This document shows, one piece after another, positions 1-7,099 of a DNA stretch of 33,435 nucleotides. Where the stretch lies: assembly GCF_010548525.1 (NCBI RefSeq), contig NZ_JAAGMG010000666.1, forward strand, positions 1 to 33,435, given 5' to 3'. This DNA comes from Streptomyces sp. SID14478. GTDB lineage: Bacteria > Actinomycetota > Actinomycetes > Streptomycetales > Streptomycetaceae. A program made the position numbers and the translations under genes. Below the pieces are notes generated by a model. It was not told where the DNA came from. It saw nothing but the letters and a program-made list of their open reading frames with translations, and made no database searches. Numbering within the stretch: position 1 is the stretch's first letter; each line of letters starts with the position of its first letter.

Positions 1-1
1 C

Positions 2-136
2 GCCACCTTGTCGTTCGTGCAGCGCCTCACGGTGGCGCCGGCGCTGACGGGCACGGACGCCGGGCTCGTGGGCGCGGCGTCCGCGGCGCTGCGCTCCGGG
101 GCGGCCGTGAACGGTGCGCGGCGACAGGTGGTCTGA
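2..136 (+). CDS. C-terminal end of a gene, probably ROK-family sugar kinase or regulator (partial)
   Basis: The window opens inside a reading frame that gives 44 residues and stops at TGA 134-136. Codon third positions are nearly all G or C, as in real genes here. The stretch APALTGTDAGLVGAASAAL resembles the closing segment of ROK proteins, where an Ala/Gly-rich helix follows a conserved GxDAGxxGAA-type turn. The Arg/Val tail ARRQVV is an ordinary terminus. ROK members are either sugar kinases or, with an N-terminal helix-turn-helix, sugar-responsive repressors. The part that would decide (ATP site, zinc motif, HTH) lies outside the window. The assignment rests on a short motif and could be wrong. 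Confidence 0.5.
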   Translation, partial: ATLSFVQRLTVAPALTGTDAGLVGAASAALRSGAAVNGARRQVV

Positions 137-243
137 GCGCGGCTGACGGGGCGTCAAAAAGGACGCATGTCCTGCCTGTTCACCTGTTGGTTGCCGGGAG
201 GGCGTGCCCCATTTCCCGACAGGGCGGGCATCTCCCGCAGTGC

Positions 244-273
244 TTGAACTGTGGACGGTTGTCCCTTTACTGT
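244..273 (+). promoter_or_regulatory. Likely sigma-70-type promoter of the methyltransferase gene
   Basis: TTGAAC (244-249) and TACTGT (268-273) are separated by 18 bp, which fits the TTGAC-18-TANNNT pattern of vegetative actinomycete promoters. Transcription would start near 280 and leave a leader of about 125 nt before the ATG at 405. That leader contains the CACATGTA inverted repeat. Confidence 0.5.
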
Positions 274-356
274 CCCTGAGGCGCAGCGCTCCCACGGTGC
301 CGCGCCTCCTTCATGCCTCTCCCCGCAGCTCTGCGTCCTGGCGGCATCCGTCCCCC

Positions 357-390
357 CACATGTACGCCGTTACGCCGTTCCCTACATGTG
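357..390. repeat. Inverted repeat CACATGTA-N18-TACATGTG before the methyltransferase start
   Basis: Two perfect 8-nt arms, 357-364 and 383-390, flank an 18-nt spacer that itself holds a direct repeat (ACGCCGTT twice). The element ends 14 nt before the start codon. It could be a repressor site or an RNA hairpin near the ribosome binding site; nothing in the sequence decides between these. Confidence 0.5.
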
Positions 391-404
391 AGGGTCACAG
401 ACCT

Positions 405-1316
405 ATGCGAGCGCTACTCACCACCAAGACCGCGCGACGTGCCCTGCGCCCCGTCGCCGACCTCATCGACCAGCGCATCGAACGCCGGATCCGCCAGGTG
501 ATGGGCGGCGGCGAAGCCGGACTGGAGCGCCGGGTGGCGGCGCTGAGCAATCGCCAGCGCCCGCTGGAACTGCTCCTCGACGCGACCGGGCGCGGTACCT
601 CGCGGTTGCCGGCGCAGGTCCATCTCACCCGTGTCATCGACGAGTTGGAGCGGGTGACCGGGGACCGCGAGGGTGCACAGCGCAATGTCGCGCAGGCGTT
701 CCGACTGCTCATGGCCCTGGAGTCGCTCGGCGTCGGGCGCATAGCCGGCGGCACCATGAACATCTGCGGCAAGCTCTCCGCCGTGCCCCTGCTCGACCCG
801 CCCAACGACGAGGTCCTGGAGATCGGCACCTTGTACGGGATGTTCGGTGCGGCCCTGATCCGGATGATGGAACGCGCGGGCCGCGATCCGCGCCTGACCA
901 TCGTCGACCCGCTCGCCGGGCTGCAGTTGCAGCCCGGCACCACCGAGGGCGACGACCCGACGGGCACGCCGGTACGGGGTGCCGCGGTGCGCACCAATCT
1001 GGCGCTCGCGGGCGCGGCCGGCGCCGCGGCCAGGATCCAGCAGGGGTTCTCCGGGGACCCCGAGATCCGCGCCCTGGTCGGCGACCGCGCCTACGGCGTG
1101 ATCATCGTCGACGGTGACCACTCCGCGGCCGGGGTCGGAGCGGACCTGGAATGGGCCGAGGAGATCGTGGCACCCGGCGGCATCGTCGTCCTCGACGACT
1201 TCGGGCACGCCAAGTGGCCCGGGATCAAGGAGGCGTTCGAGAAGCACATGGCCGGGAACACCCGGTTCACCTTCCTCGGGCAGGTCGCGAACTCGGGGTA
1301 TCTGCGCGCCAGGTGA
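405..1316 (+). CDS. Class I SAM-dependent methyltransferase
   Basis: The 303-residue protein has a Rossmann-type methyltransferase core in its second half. Motif I reads EVLEIGTLYGMFGAALI, with the glycine-containing SAM loop after a beta strand. An acidic end of strand 2 (LTIVDPLAG), a VIIVDGDHS segment and a late GGIVVLDDFG strand follow. The VDGDH and VLDD patterns are typical of methyltransferase_24-type proteins, whose acceptors are often sugars or small metabolites. The N-terminal ~110 residues are Arg-rich and helical, with no recognised domain. I chose ATG 405 because an AGGG ribosome site lies 10 nt upstream; an in-frame ATG at 204 would add a stretch without coding character. It is monocistronic and convergent with the alpha-galactosidase gene. 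The substrate is unknown. Confidence 0.8.
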   Translation: MRALLTTKTARRALRPVADLIDQRIERRIRQVMGGGEAGLERRVAALSNRQRPLELLLDATGRGTSRLPAQVHLTRVIDELERVTGDREGAQRNVAQAFRLLMALESLGVGRIAGGTMNICGKLSAVPLLDPPNDEVLEIGTLYGMFGAALIRMMERAGRDPRLTIVDPLAGLQLQPGTTEGDDPTGTPVRGAAVRTNLALAGAAGAAARIQQGFSGDPEIRALVGDRAYGVIIVDGDHSAAGVGADLEWAEEIVAPGGIVVLDDFGHAKWPGIKEAFEKHMAGNTRFTFLGQVANSGYLRAR

Positions 1317-1357
1317 CGCATGTTCGGGCCCCGTGGGGGCCGTTTCGTAGCGACGAT

Positions 1358-1391
1358 GAGGGGCGTGCGGAGTGTCTCCCGCACGCCCCTC
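1358..1391. terminator. Bidirectional hairpin terminator between convergent genes
   Basis: A perfect 13-bp stem (1358-1370 with 1379-1391) has an 8-nt loop. It sits between the methyltransferase stop (1316) and the alpha-galactosidase stop (1406), so it can serve both transcripts. There is no U-tract, as is common in actinomycetes. A smaller GGCCCC/GGGGCC hairpin lies just before it. Confidence 0.8.
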
Positions 1392-1405
1392 GATCCGTTC
1401 GGGTG

Positions 1406-3451
1406 TCAGCAGTCCAGCTGTGCGTCACCCCAGTCCGCGTGGTCGGAGTCGACCCCGTCGCCGCCGTCCGTGACGACGAGGCGCACCACCTGAGCGCCCG
1501 TCACATCGGCCGAAAGGGACTGCGGTGCATCGGAGTTGGTCAGGACGCCGGTCGAGGCGACCTTCTTGCCGTCGGCCCACACCTCGAACGCGACCGTGCC
1601 CTTCGTGTCCTTCTCGTCGTCGACGCCGACCTGCGCCGTGACGCGCTCGCACGAACGGGCCGCGTAGTAGTCGACCGAGCTGGGCGCGTGGACGCCGAGA
1701 CCCTTGGCGTACACGGTCCCGCCGATGGTCAGCGGGTTCCCGTCGCCCGCCCCGTCCTCGCCGTTGCTGGTGTTGCGTTCCACCGGGCCGTAGCCGTTGC
1801 TCGTCGCGAGCCAGGGCAGGTCGCCCAGGTCCGACGCCCCGCTCGGCGGCGCCGTCGCGACGGACGCGGTCACCGGGACCGTACTGGTGACCTTCGTGCC
1901 CTGCGGCGAGCGGTAGGTGGCGCGCAGGGTGAGGTCGTACGCACCGGTGGCCGCGCCGGCCGGTGGCGTCACGGTCCACCGCGTCCGCAGGGACTTGCCG
2001 CTCGGCACCTCGGACGCCCTCGTCGGTCCGGCCGCCTTGACGGCCCAGCCCTTCCCTGCCGGGCCGCTCACCGAGACGGCCACGTCACGGGCAGGGGTGC
2101 GGCCCAGGTCGGTGAACGTGGCGGTGACCTTCGCGGCAGCGCCCGGCTCGACGAACACGCCCTCGTCCAGGCCGAGTTCGGACGCCGGGGGATACGCGGC
2201 CCACTTCGGGTCCGCGGCCACGCGCAGCAGCACCGTGCCGTGCGCGGGGACCGTCGCCGCGAGGGTGCCCGCGGTGTTGAAGTCCTTGTGCTGCCACAGA
2301 TCGCGGGCCGCGTACGCGGTCGCCGAGGGCAGCCCGACCTCCTTCGCCGTGGTCGCGATGCGCTGCGCGGAGCCCGACTCGTTGAACAGGGCGACGGCGC
2401 GGCTGCCGTCCTTCATCTCCTTCGACACGACCCAGCGGCCGCCCTCGGACGAGACGACGGTGCCCTGCTTGCCCAGCGGGTCCTGGTCGACGGCGATGAC
2501 GTCGTGGTTGGAGAGGATCTCGTACGTCTCGTCGGAGGCCTTGCGCAGGTCGGTGCCGATCAGCAGGGGCGACGCCATGACCGACCACATCGAGAAGTGG
2601 GTGCGGTACTCGGTGTCCGTCATGCCGCCGTTGCCGACCTCCAGCATGTCGGGGTCGTTCCAGTGGCCGGGCCCCGCGTACTGCGCGAGCGGCAGGTTCT
2701 GCTTCATCAGCGAGAGCATCGAGCCCCAACTGTCGCTGATGTCACCGGTGGTGCGCCACAGCTGTCCGACGTCGCCGGCCCACTCCCACGGCTTGTTCTC
2801 GCCCCACTCGCAGATGCTGTAGACGATGGGGCGCCCGGTCGCCTTCAGCGCGTCGCGCATCGTCGTGTAGCGCTGCTTGGCGTCGACGCCCTGGTTGTTG
2901 CAGTTGTCGTACTTGAGGTAGTCGACGCCCCAGTCGGCGAACTGCTGGGCGTCGCTGTACTCGTGGCCGAGCGCCCCGGGGAATCCGATGTCGCTGCAGG
3001 TCTTCGTGCCGGCGCTGGTGTAAATGCCGAGCTTGAGGCCCTTGGAGTGGACGTAGTCCGCAACTGCCTTGATCCCGTTGGGGAAGCGGGCCGGATCGGG
3101 CACGAGCTTGCCGTTCGCGTCCCGCGAGGGCAGGGCCCAGCAGTCGTCCAGGTTCACGTACTGGTACCCGGCGTCCTTGAGGCCCTTGTCCACGAACAGG
3201 TCGGCGATGCCCTTCACCATCGCCTCGTCGAAGTCCGCGCTGCAGTGCGTGGAGTTCCAGTTGTTGAAGCCCATGGGCGGGGTGAGGGCCGGCCCTTCGT
3301 CGGGCGCGGGGGGTGCCTCGGCCTGCGCGGCGGTGGGCGTGGCGGATGCGGGTACCGCCACGAGTCCACCGGTGCAGAGCACCGCGACGGCCATTGCTCC
3401 GACGACTCTTCGCCGGACGGTTCCGGTGCTGCGGGTGGGAAGACGACGCAT
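1406..3451 (-). CDS. Secreted GH27 alpha-galactosidase with NEW3 and NPCBM modules
   Basis: The 681-residue enzyme would release terminal alpha-D-galactose from oligo- or polysaccharides outside the cell. It begins with a signal peptide: an Arg-rich start with RRR at residues 13-15, a hydrophobic core, and a PASA-type cleavage region near 36. The GH27 barrel starts at TPPMGFNNWN (about 57-66). The nucleophile is Asp182 in YLKYDNC. The acid/base is Asp237 in WRTTGDI, aligned with human GLA Asp231. Asp102-Asp103 (LDDCW) are kept; known GH27 beta-L-arabinopyranosidases change this pair, so galactosidase is favoured. A beta-sandwich (about 325-412), a NEW3-like domain (about 425-535) and a C-terminal NPCBM carbohydrate-binding domain (about 545-681) follow. 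A strong GGAGGAG lies 7 nt before the ATG. No sugar regulator or transporter is adjacent. Confidence 0.93.
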   Translation of the reverse strand: MRRLPTRSTGTVRRRVVGAMAVAVLCTGGLVAVPASATPTAAQAEAPPAPDEGPALTPPMGFNNWNSTHCSADFDEAMVKGIADLFVDKGLKDAGYQYVNLDDCWALPSRDANGKLVPDPARFPNGIKAVADYVHSKGLKLGIYTSAGTKTCSDIGFPGALGHEYSDAQQFADWGVDYLKYDNCNNQGVDAKQRYTTMRDALKATGRPIVYSICEWGENKPWEWAGDVGQLWRTTGDISDSWGSMLSLMKQNLPLAQYAGPGHWNDPDMLEVGNGGMTDTEYRTHFSMWSVMASPLLIGTDLRKASDETYEILSNHDVIAVDQDPLGKQGTVVSSEGGRWVVSKEMKDGSRAVALFNESGSAQRIATTAKEVGLPSATAYAARDLWQHKDFNTAGTLAATVPAHGTVLLRVAADPKWAAYPPASELGLDEGVFVEPGAAAKVTATFTDLGRTPARDVAVSVSGPAGKGWAVKAAGPTRASEVPSGKSLRTRWTVTPPAGAATGAYDLTLRATYRSPQGTKVTSTVPVTASVATAPPSGASDLGDLPWLATSNGYGPVERNTSNGEDGAGDGNPLTIGGTVYAKGLGVHAPSSVDYYAARSCERVTAQVGVDDEKDTKGTVAFEVWADGKKVASTGVLTNSDAPQSLSADVTGAQVVRLVVTDGGDGVDSDHADWGDAQLDC

Positions 3452-3754
3452 GGTTACGCTCCTCCGTACTCCCGGAAAGGGGGGATGTCTGCATGTACGT
3501 GTCACTGGCGCGCGATTACGGTAGGCCGTGTTGGAGTCTGTTGGAAGAGTGGCAGTAAGAAGTCGCTCGACGCGGTCTTCGCGCCGTACGTGCACGAGCC
3601 CGACAAGACCGGCAAGGTCAACACCACGGAACACAACGAGTTTCAACAGAACTTCGCGCGCTACCTCCTGGTGGGAGGTCCGTCGGCCGAAAATGCCGCG
3701 ACTGCGCCGGGGCGGGCGATCATCCTGGTGGTCCGACCCCTGAGAGGACTCGCC
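3452..3754 (+). other. Intergenic region containing a coding-like relic
   Basis: This gap separates the divergent alpha-galactosidase and RNA ligase genes. From about 3560 to 3690 the frame shared with the ligase has almost exclusively G/C third positions and a protein-like composition (for example HEPDKTGKVNTTEHNEFQQN). It has no convincing start codon. The only in-frame ATG upstream (3485) is followed by about 24 codons without coding character. I read it as the decayed piece of a gene, or less likely as an N-terminal extension of the ligase. I do not recognise the family. Confidence 0.4.
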
Positions 3755-4324
3755 GTGCAGAAGATTCCCACCCTGTTCGTCCGCGATCCGCAGGACCGCC
3801 GCCGTGTCCTGCCCGAGGTCGCCCCGGGATGCGAGTGGGTCATCGAGGGGTACGGCGTCGCCACCCGCAAGTACGACGGGACCTGCGCCCTCCTCGACGA
3901 GTCCGGCGCGTGGTGGGCCCGACGGGAGGTCAAGCCGGGCAGGAGCGAGCCGCCGCACTACGTGCCGGTCGAACGGGACGAGGTGACCGGCAAGACGATG
4001 GGCTGGGAGCCGATCGGCCAGTCGTCGTTCGCGAGGTTCCACGCGCAGGCGCTCGAAGCCGAGGGCGTACCGGAGCACGGGACGTACGAACTCTGCGGTC
4101 CGAAGGTCAACGGCAACCCGGAGGGCCTCGACCGGCACGTGCTGATCCGGCACGCCACCGCGGAGAGGCTCGCACCCGGCCTCGACGCGCGCACCTACGA
4201 CGAGATCGGCACCGTACTCGCGGGTCGCGGCTGGGAAGGCCTCGTCTACCACCACCCCGACGGGCCCATGGCGAAGATCAAGGCGCGGGACTTCCCGCCC
4301 GCGCCGGGCCCGGGGAGGGGCTGA
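3755..4324 (+). CDS. Small RNA ligase / nucleotidyltransferase (DUF5565-like RNA ligase family)
   Basis: The 189-residue protein carries the nucleotidyltransferase motifs of ATP-dependent ligases in order. Motif I is RKYDGT, with the adenylated lysine predicted at Lys39. A motif III-like segment is YELCGPKVNGN (111-121), motif IV is EGLVY (161-165), and motif V is AKIKARDF (173-180) with the Lys-x-Lys pair. It is little longer than the catalytic core and lacks an OB-fold or other C-terminal domain. This matches the compact actinobacterial RNA-ligase-like proteins. It would seal or adenylylate nucleic-acid ends in the cytosol; the natural substrate is unknown. The GTG start is preceded 6 nt upstream by GAGAGGA. 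It stands 52 nt before an unrelated-looking oxidoreductase. No RtcB, polynucleotide kinase or toxin gene is adjacent. Confidence 0.75.
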   Translation: MQKIPTLFVRDPQDRRRVLPEVAPGCEWVIEGYGVATRKYDGTCALLDESGAWWARREVKPGRSEPPHYVPVERDEVTGKTMGWEPIGQSSFARFHAQALEAEGVPEHGTYELCGPKVNGNPEGLDRHVLIRHATAERLAPGLDARTYDEIGTVLAGRGWEGLVYHHPDGPMAKIKARDFPPAPGPGRG

Positions 4325-4376
4325 GATACTGGCGCCCGCAGAGCGCACCGTCCCGGGGGTGAGATCGGAGCACGTG

Positions 4377-5279
4377 ATGAAGGCAGTCCGCTACAGCAGT
4401 TTCGGGGGCCCGGAGGTCCTCGAACTCGTGGATCTCCCCGATCCGCACCCGGGGCCCGGCCAGGTCCGGATCGCGGTGCGCGCGGCCGGCGTCAACCCGA
4501 GCGACTGGAAGAAGCGCCGGGGGCTGATGGACCCGGAGCTGCCGGGGACCCTGGGCCACGAGGCGGCGGGCGTCGTCGACGAGCTCGGTCCGGGCGTCAC
4601 GGACGTCTCCGTCGGGGACCGTGTGTTCGGCTTCACCGCCGAGGAGGGGGCCCAGGCGGAGCGCGCGGTGCTGTCCCACTACGCCCCGGTGCCGCCCTCG
4701 CTCGGCTTCGCCGACGTCGCCGCGATGCCGGCCGCCCTGGAGACGGCCACGCGCGCGCTCGACCAGCTGGGTGTGCAGAGCGGCAGCACCGTGCTCGTCA
4801 ACGGGGCCTCCGGAAGTGTCGGCAGCGCCGCGGTGCAGCTCGCCGTGGCGCGCGGTGCGCGGGTGATCGGCACCGCAGGTCCGGCGAACCAGGAGTACCT
4901 GGGATCGCTGGGCGCCGAGCCCGTCGTCTACGGCGACGGACTCGTCGAGCGGGTCCGCGCCCTCGCCCCGGACGGCGTCGACCTCGCCCTCGACGTCGCC
5001 GGGAGCGGCGTGCTGCCGGAGCTGATCGGCCTCACCGGCGGCGCGGACCGGGTCATCACGGTCGCCGATTTCGCCGGGGCCCAGGCGCACGGGGTGCGGT
5101 TCAGCCGCGGGGACGCCGGCCGCGCGCTCCATGTGCTGGGCGAGATCGGCGAGTTGATCGACTCGGGGCGGTTCTCCCTGCCGGCCGTGCGGACCTTCCC
5201 GCTCGCTGACGTGGCCGAGGCGCACCGGGCGGGCGAACGGGGCCGTGTCCGAGAAAAGCTCGTGCTCCTGGTCGGCTGA
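4377..5279 (+). CDS. Zinc-independent MDR-superfamily NAD(P)H:quinone oxidoreductase
   Basis: The 300-residue protein is a medium-chain dehydrogenase/reductase without the catalytic-zinc cysteines. It has the GroES-like N-terminal half (VNPSDWKKRRG, GHEAAGVVDELG) and a Rossmann half with the NADPH loop VNGASGSVGSAAVQLA (about 142-157). The family reduces quinones and reactive enones. The ATG at 4377 has CGGAG 6 nt upstream; a GTG at 4359 would add six residues and has no better site. It lies 52 nt after the RNA ligase and may be cotranscribed with it. It is convergent, 13 nt apart, with the GlxA-type regulator. I see no sign of specific regulation. Confidence 0.88.
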   Translation: MKAVRYSSFGGPEVLELVDLPDPHPGPGQVRIAVRAAGVNPSDWKKRRGLMDPELPGTLGHEAAGVVDELGPGVTDVSVGDRVFGFTAEEGAQAERAVLSHYAPVPPSLGFADVAAMPAALETATRALDQLGVQSGSTVLVNGASGSVGSAAVQLAVARGARVIGTAGPANQEYLGSLGAEPVVYGDGLVERVRALAPDGVDLALDVAGSGVLPELIGLTGGADRVITVADFAGAQAHGVRFSRGDAGRALHVLGEIGELIDSGRFSLPAVRTFPLADVAEAHRAGERGRVREKLVLLVG

Positions 5280-5292
5280 CGTTCCCGCGGCG

Positions 5293-6291
5293 TCAGGGCG
5301 CGGGGCGCACCCGGAACCGGCGCCGGTACTCCGTCGGCGTCGTGTTCAGGCGCCGCCGGAACGCCCGCACCAACGTGTCCGTCGTACCGAACCCGCAGGC
5401 GGACGCGATGCGTTCGAGGGTGGCGTCCGAGGACTCCAGGTCGTGACGGGCCTTCTCGACCCGCACGGATTCGATGTAGGCGTGCGGGGTCATGCCCAGC
5501 TCCGTCTTGAACAGGCGGGTCAGATGGCGGTCGCTGACGTGGGCGTACGCGGCGAGGTCGACGACCGTCAGCGGCTCGCCGATGTGGCGCAGGATGTGGT
5601 GGCGCAGGTCCTCGATGCGCCGCGTCGTGGAGACCTGCTCCAGCGGGACGCTGAACTGGCTCTGCCCGCTGGGCCGTTTGAGATACATGACCAACTGGCG
5701 GGCGACGCGCAGGGCGACGGCCTCGCCGAGGTCGTCGGCGATCAGGGCGAGGGAGAGGTCGAGGCAGGCGCTGATGCCCGCCCCGGTCCAGACGTTGTCC
5801 TCGCGGATGAAGATCGGGTCGGCGTCGACCTTCACGGCGGGGTGATCGGCGGCCAGTTGCTGCGCGGTGGACCAGTGGGTGGTGGCGCGCTTGCCGTCGA
5901 GCAGGCCGGCGGCGGCGAGCAGATGCGCGCCCACGCACACGGAGGTGATCCGGTGGGTGCGCCCGGCGAGCACCCGCACCCACTCGACCAGCGCGGGATC
6001 GACGAGCGGATGGACCCGGCGCTCCTCGTCGACCTGCACCGCCCCGGGCACGATGAGCGTGTCGATACCGCCCGCCGCGGCCTCCTCGAAGGTGAGGTCG
6101 GGGAGGATGCGGACCCCGGCGCCGGTGGTGACCGGGTCCATGGACCGCGCGGCGAGCAGGACCTGATAGCCCGCGGCCTCCTCGGTCTCCCGCAGCGCCA
6201 GGGAGAACACCTCCGGCGGGCCGGTGACGTCGAGCAGGTCGACGCCCTCGAAGAGCACGATGACGATGCGGCGTGCGACGGTGTCCGGCAC
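5293..6291 (-). CDS. GlxA-family transcriptional regulator (DJ-1/PfpI domain plus AraC HTH)
   Basis: The 332-residue protein joins an N-terminal DJ-1/PfpI (amidase-like) sensing domain (about 8-175; elbow motif SVCVGAHLLAAAGLLDGK) to a C-terminal AraC DNA-binding domain with two helix-turn-helix units (about 230-325; VSDRHLTRLFKTELGMTP and GFGTTDTLVRAFRR). Such proteins activate or repress nearby operons in response to small molecules. The DJ-1 domain is usually non-catalytic. I chose GTG 6291 because AGGGGA lies 4 nt before it and the length then fits the family. ATG 6357 would add 22 residues but lacks a ribosome site. It is divergent from the two cysteine hydrolases, which are its most likely targets. 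Confidence 0.85.
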   Translation of the reverse strand: MPDTVARRIVIVLFEGVDLLDVTGPPEVFSLALRETEEAAGYQVLLAARSMDPVTTGAGVRILPDLTFEEAAAGGIDTLIVPGAVQVDEERRVHPLVDPALVEWVRVLAGRTHRITSVCVGAHLLAAAGLLDGKRATTHWSTAQQLAADHPAVKVDADPIFIREDNVWTGAGISACLDLSLALIADDLGEAVALRVARQLVMYLKRPSGQSQFSVPLEQVSTTRRIEDLRHHILRHIGEPLTVVDLAAYAHVSDRHLTRLFKTELGMTPHAYIESVRVEKARHDLESSDATLERIASACGFGTTDTLVRAFRRRLNTTPTEYRRRFRVRPAP

Positions 6292-6390
6292 GAGGTCCCC
6301 TGGTCGGTCGTGGGTGAGCGGTGAGCGGTCGTGTGTGTCCGGCACGACGGGCGTCATGGCCGGTCGTGGGCGTCCGGGCGACACGCGTGG

Positions 6391-6410
6391 GCATGTCGGT
6401 ATCTGCATGT
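6391..6410. promoter_or_regulatory. Candidate GlxA/AraC operator: two direct GCATGT copies
   Basis: GCATGT occurs at 6391-6396 and again at 6405-6410, 14 bp apart, in the divergent space just upstream of the hydrolase promoter. AraC-type proteins often bind direct repeats with one- or two-turn spacing upstream of the -35. The assignment to the neighbouring regulator is inference. Confidence 0.35.
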
Positions 6411-6419
6411 TAGACGTCA

Positions 6420-6448
6420 TTGCCGCCATCGCGGCCGGGCCATAGCGT
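6420..6448 (+). promoter_or_regulatory. Promoter of the cysteine hydrolase pair
   Basis: TTGCCG (6420-6425) and TAGCGT (6443-6448) are 17 bp apart and match vegetative actinomycete promoter elements. A start near 6455 leaves a leader of about 60 nt containing the AAGGCGG ribosome site at 6501-6507. Confidence 0.55.
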
Positions 6449-6514
6449 TAAGGACGTGGCCAGGCGGAATCCGCGGGCCGCACTTCACACCCGTAACTCG
6501 AAGGCGGTACACCC

Positions 6515-7099
6515 ATGTCTCGAACCACGCTGCGCGAGCTCAACGGCTTCGATCAGACGCCCGCGAAGCTGGCGGGGTCGACGCTGATCCTGATCGACTT
6601 CCAGAACACCTACACCCAGGGCGTGATGGAGCTCGACGGCTGGGAGAAGTCGCTCGACGCCGCCGCGCAGCTGCTGGCCAGGGCCCGCCAGGAGGGCACG
6701 AAGGTCGTGCACGTCATCAACGACGGCGGCGAGGGCACCCCGTACGACATCCGTGCCGAGATCGGTCAGATCCACCCGAAGGTCGCGCCGGTCGACGGTG
6801 AGGCGGTCGTCGTGAAGCAGGCCCCGAACGCGTTCGTGGGCACCGATCTCGACACGCACCTCAAGGACGGCCAGGACGTCGTCATCGCGGGCTGGATGAC
6901 CCACATGTGCGTGGCCTTCACCGCGCAGGGCGCGTTCCTCAACGGCAACCGGCCCACCGTGGTCGCCGAGGCCACCGCGACCCGCTCCCTCCCGCTGGTG
7001 GGCGCCGACATCGAAGCCCGTCAGGTGCACTACAGCGCCCTCGCCACCATCGCCGACCTGTACGGGGTCGTCGTCGCGACCCAGAAGGAGATCGTCTGA
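6515..7099 (+). CDS. Cytosolic cysteine hydrolase, isochorismatase-like fold
   Basis: The 194-residue protein has the isochorismatase-type catalytic triad: Asp28 in LILIDFQN, Lys101 in VVVKQAPNAF, and Cys132 in GWMTHMCV. The Cys indicates a hydrolase acting through a thioester-type intermediate (nicotinamidase/cysteine hydrolase branch) rather than a true isochorismatase. The exact amide or ester substrate cannot be read from the sequence. There is no signal peptide. AAGGCGG 7 nt upstream supports the ATG. The stop codon overlaps the start of the next gene by one base (TGATG), so the two are translationally coupled. The next gene encodes a paralogue with a lipoprotein signal. The divergent GlxA-type gene probably controls both. 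Confidence 0.9.
   Translation: MSRTTLRELNGFDQTPAKLAGSTLILIDFQNTYTQGVMELDGWEKSLDAAAQLLARARQEGTKVVHVINDGGEGTPYDIRAEIGQIHPKVAPVDGEAVVVKQAPNAFVGTDLDTHLKDGQDVVIAGWMTHMCVAFTAQGAFLNGNRPTVVAEATATRSLPLVGADIEARQVHYSALATIADLYGVVVATQKEIV

Noticed and set aside
1151..4324. Very long plus-strand frame (1057 codons) across the alpha-galactosidase gene
   Set aside because: It is the antisense shadow of a high-GC gene. Only its last ~190 codons, the RNA ligase, are real; the codon bias elsewhere matches the minus-strand GH27 gene.
3452..4348. Minus-strand extension of the alpha-galactosidase frame over the RNA ligase gene
   Set aside because: The signal peptide and a strong ribosome site fix the start at 3451. 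The extension is antisense to the ligase.
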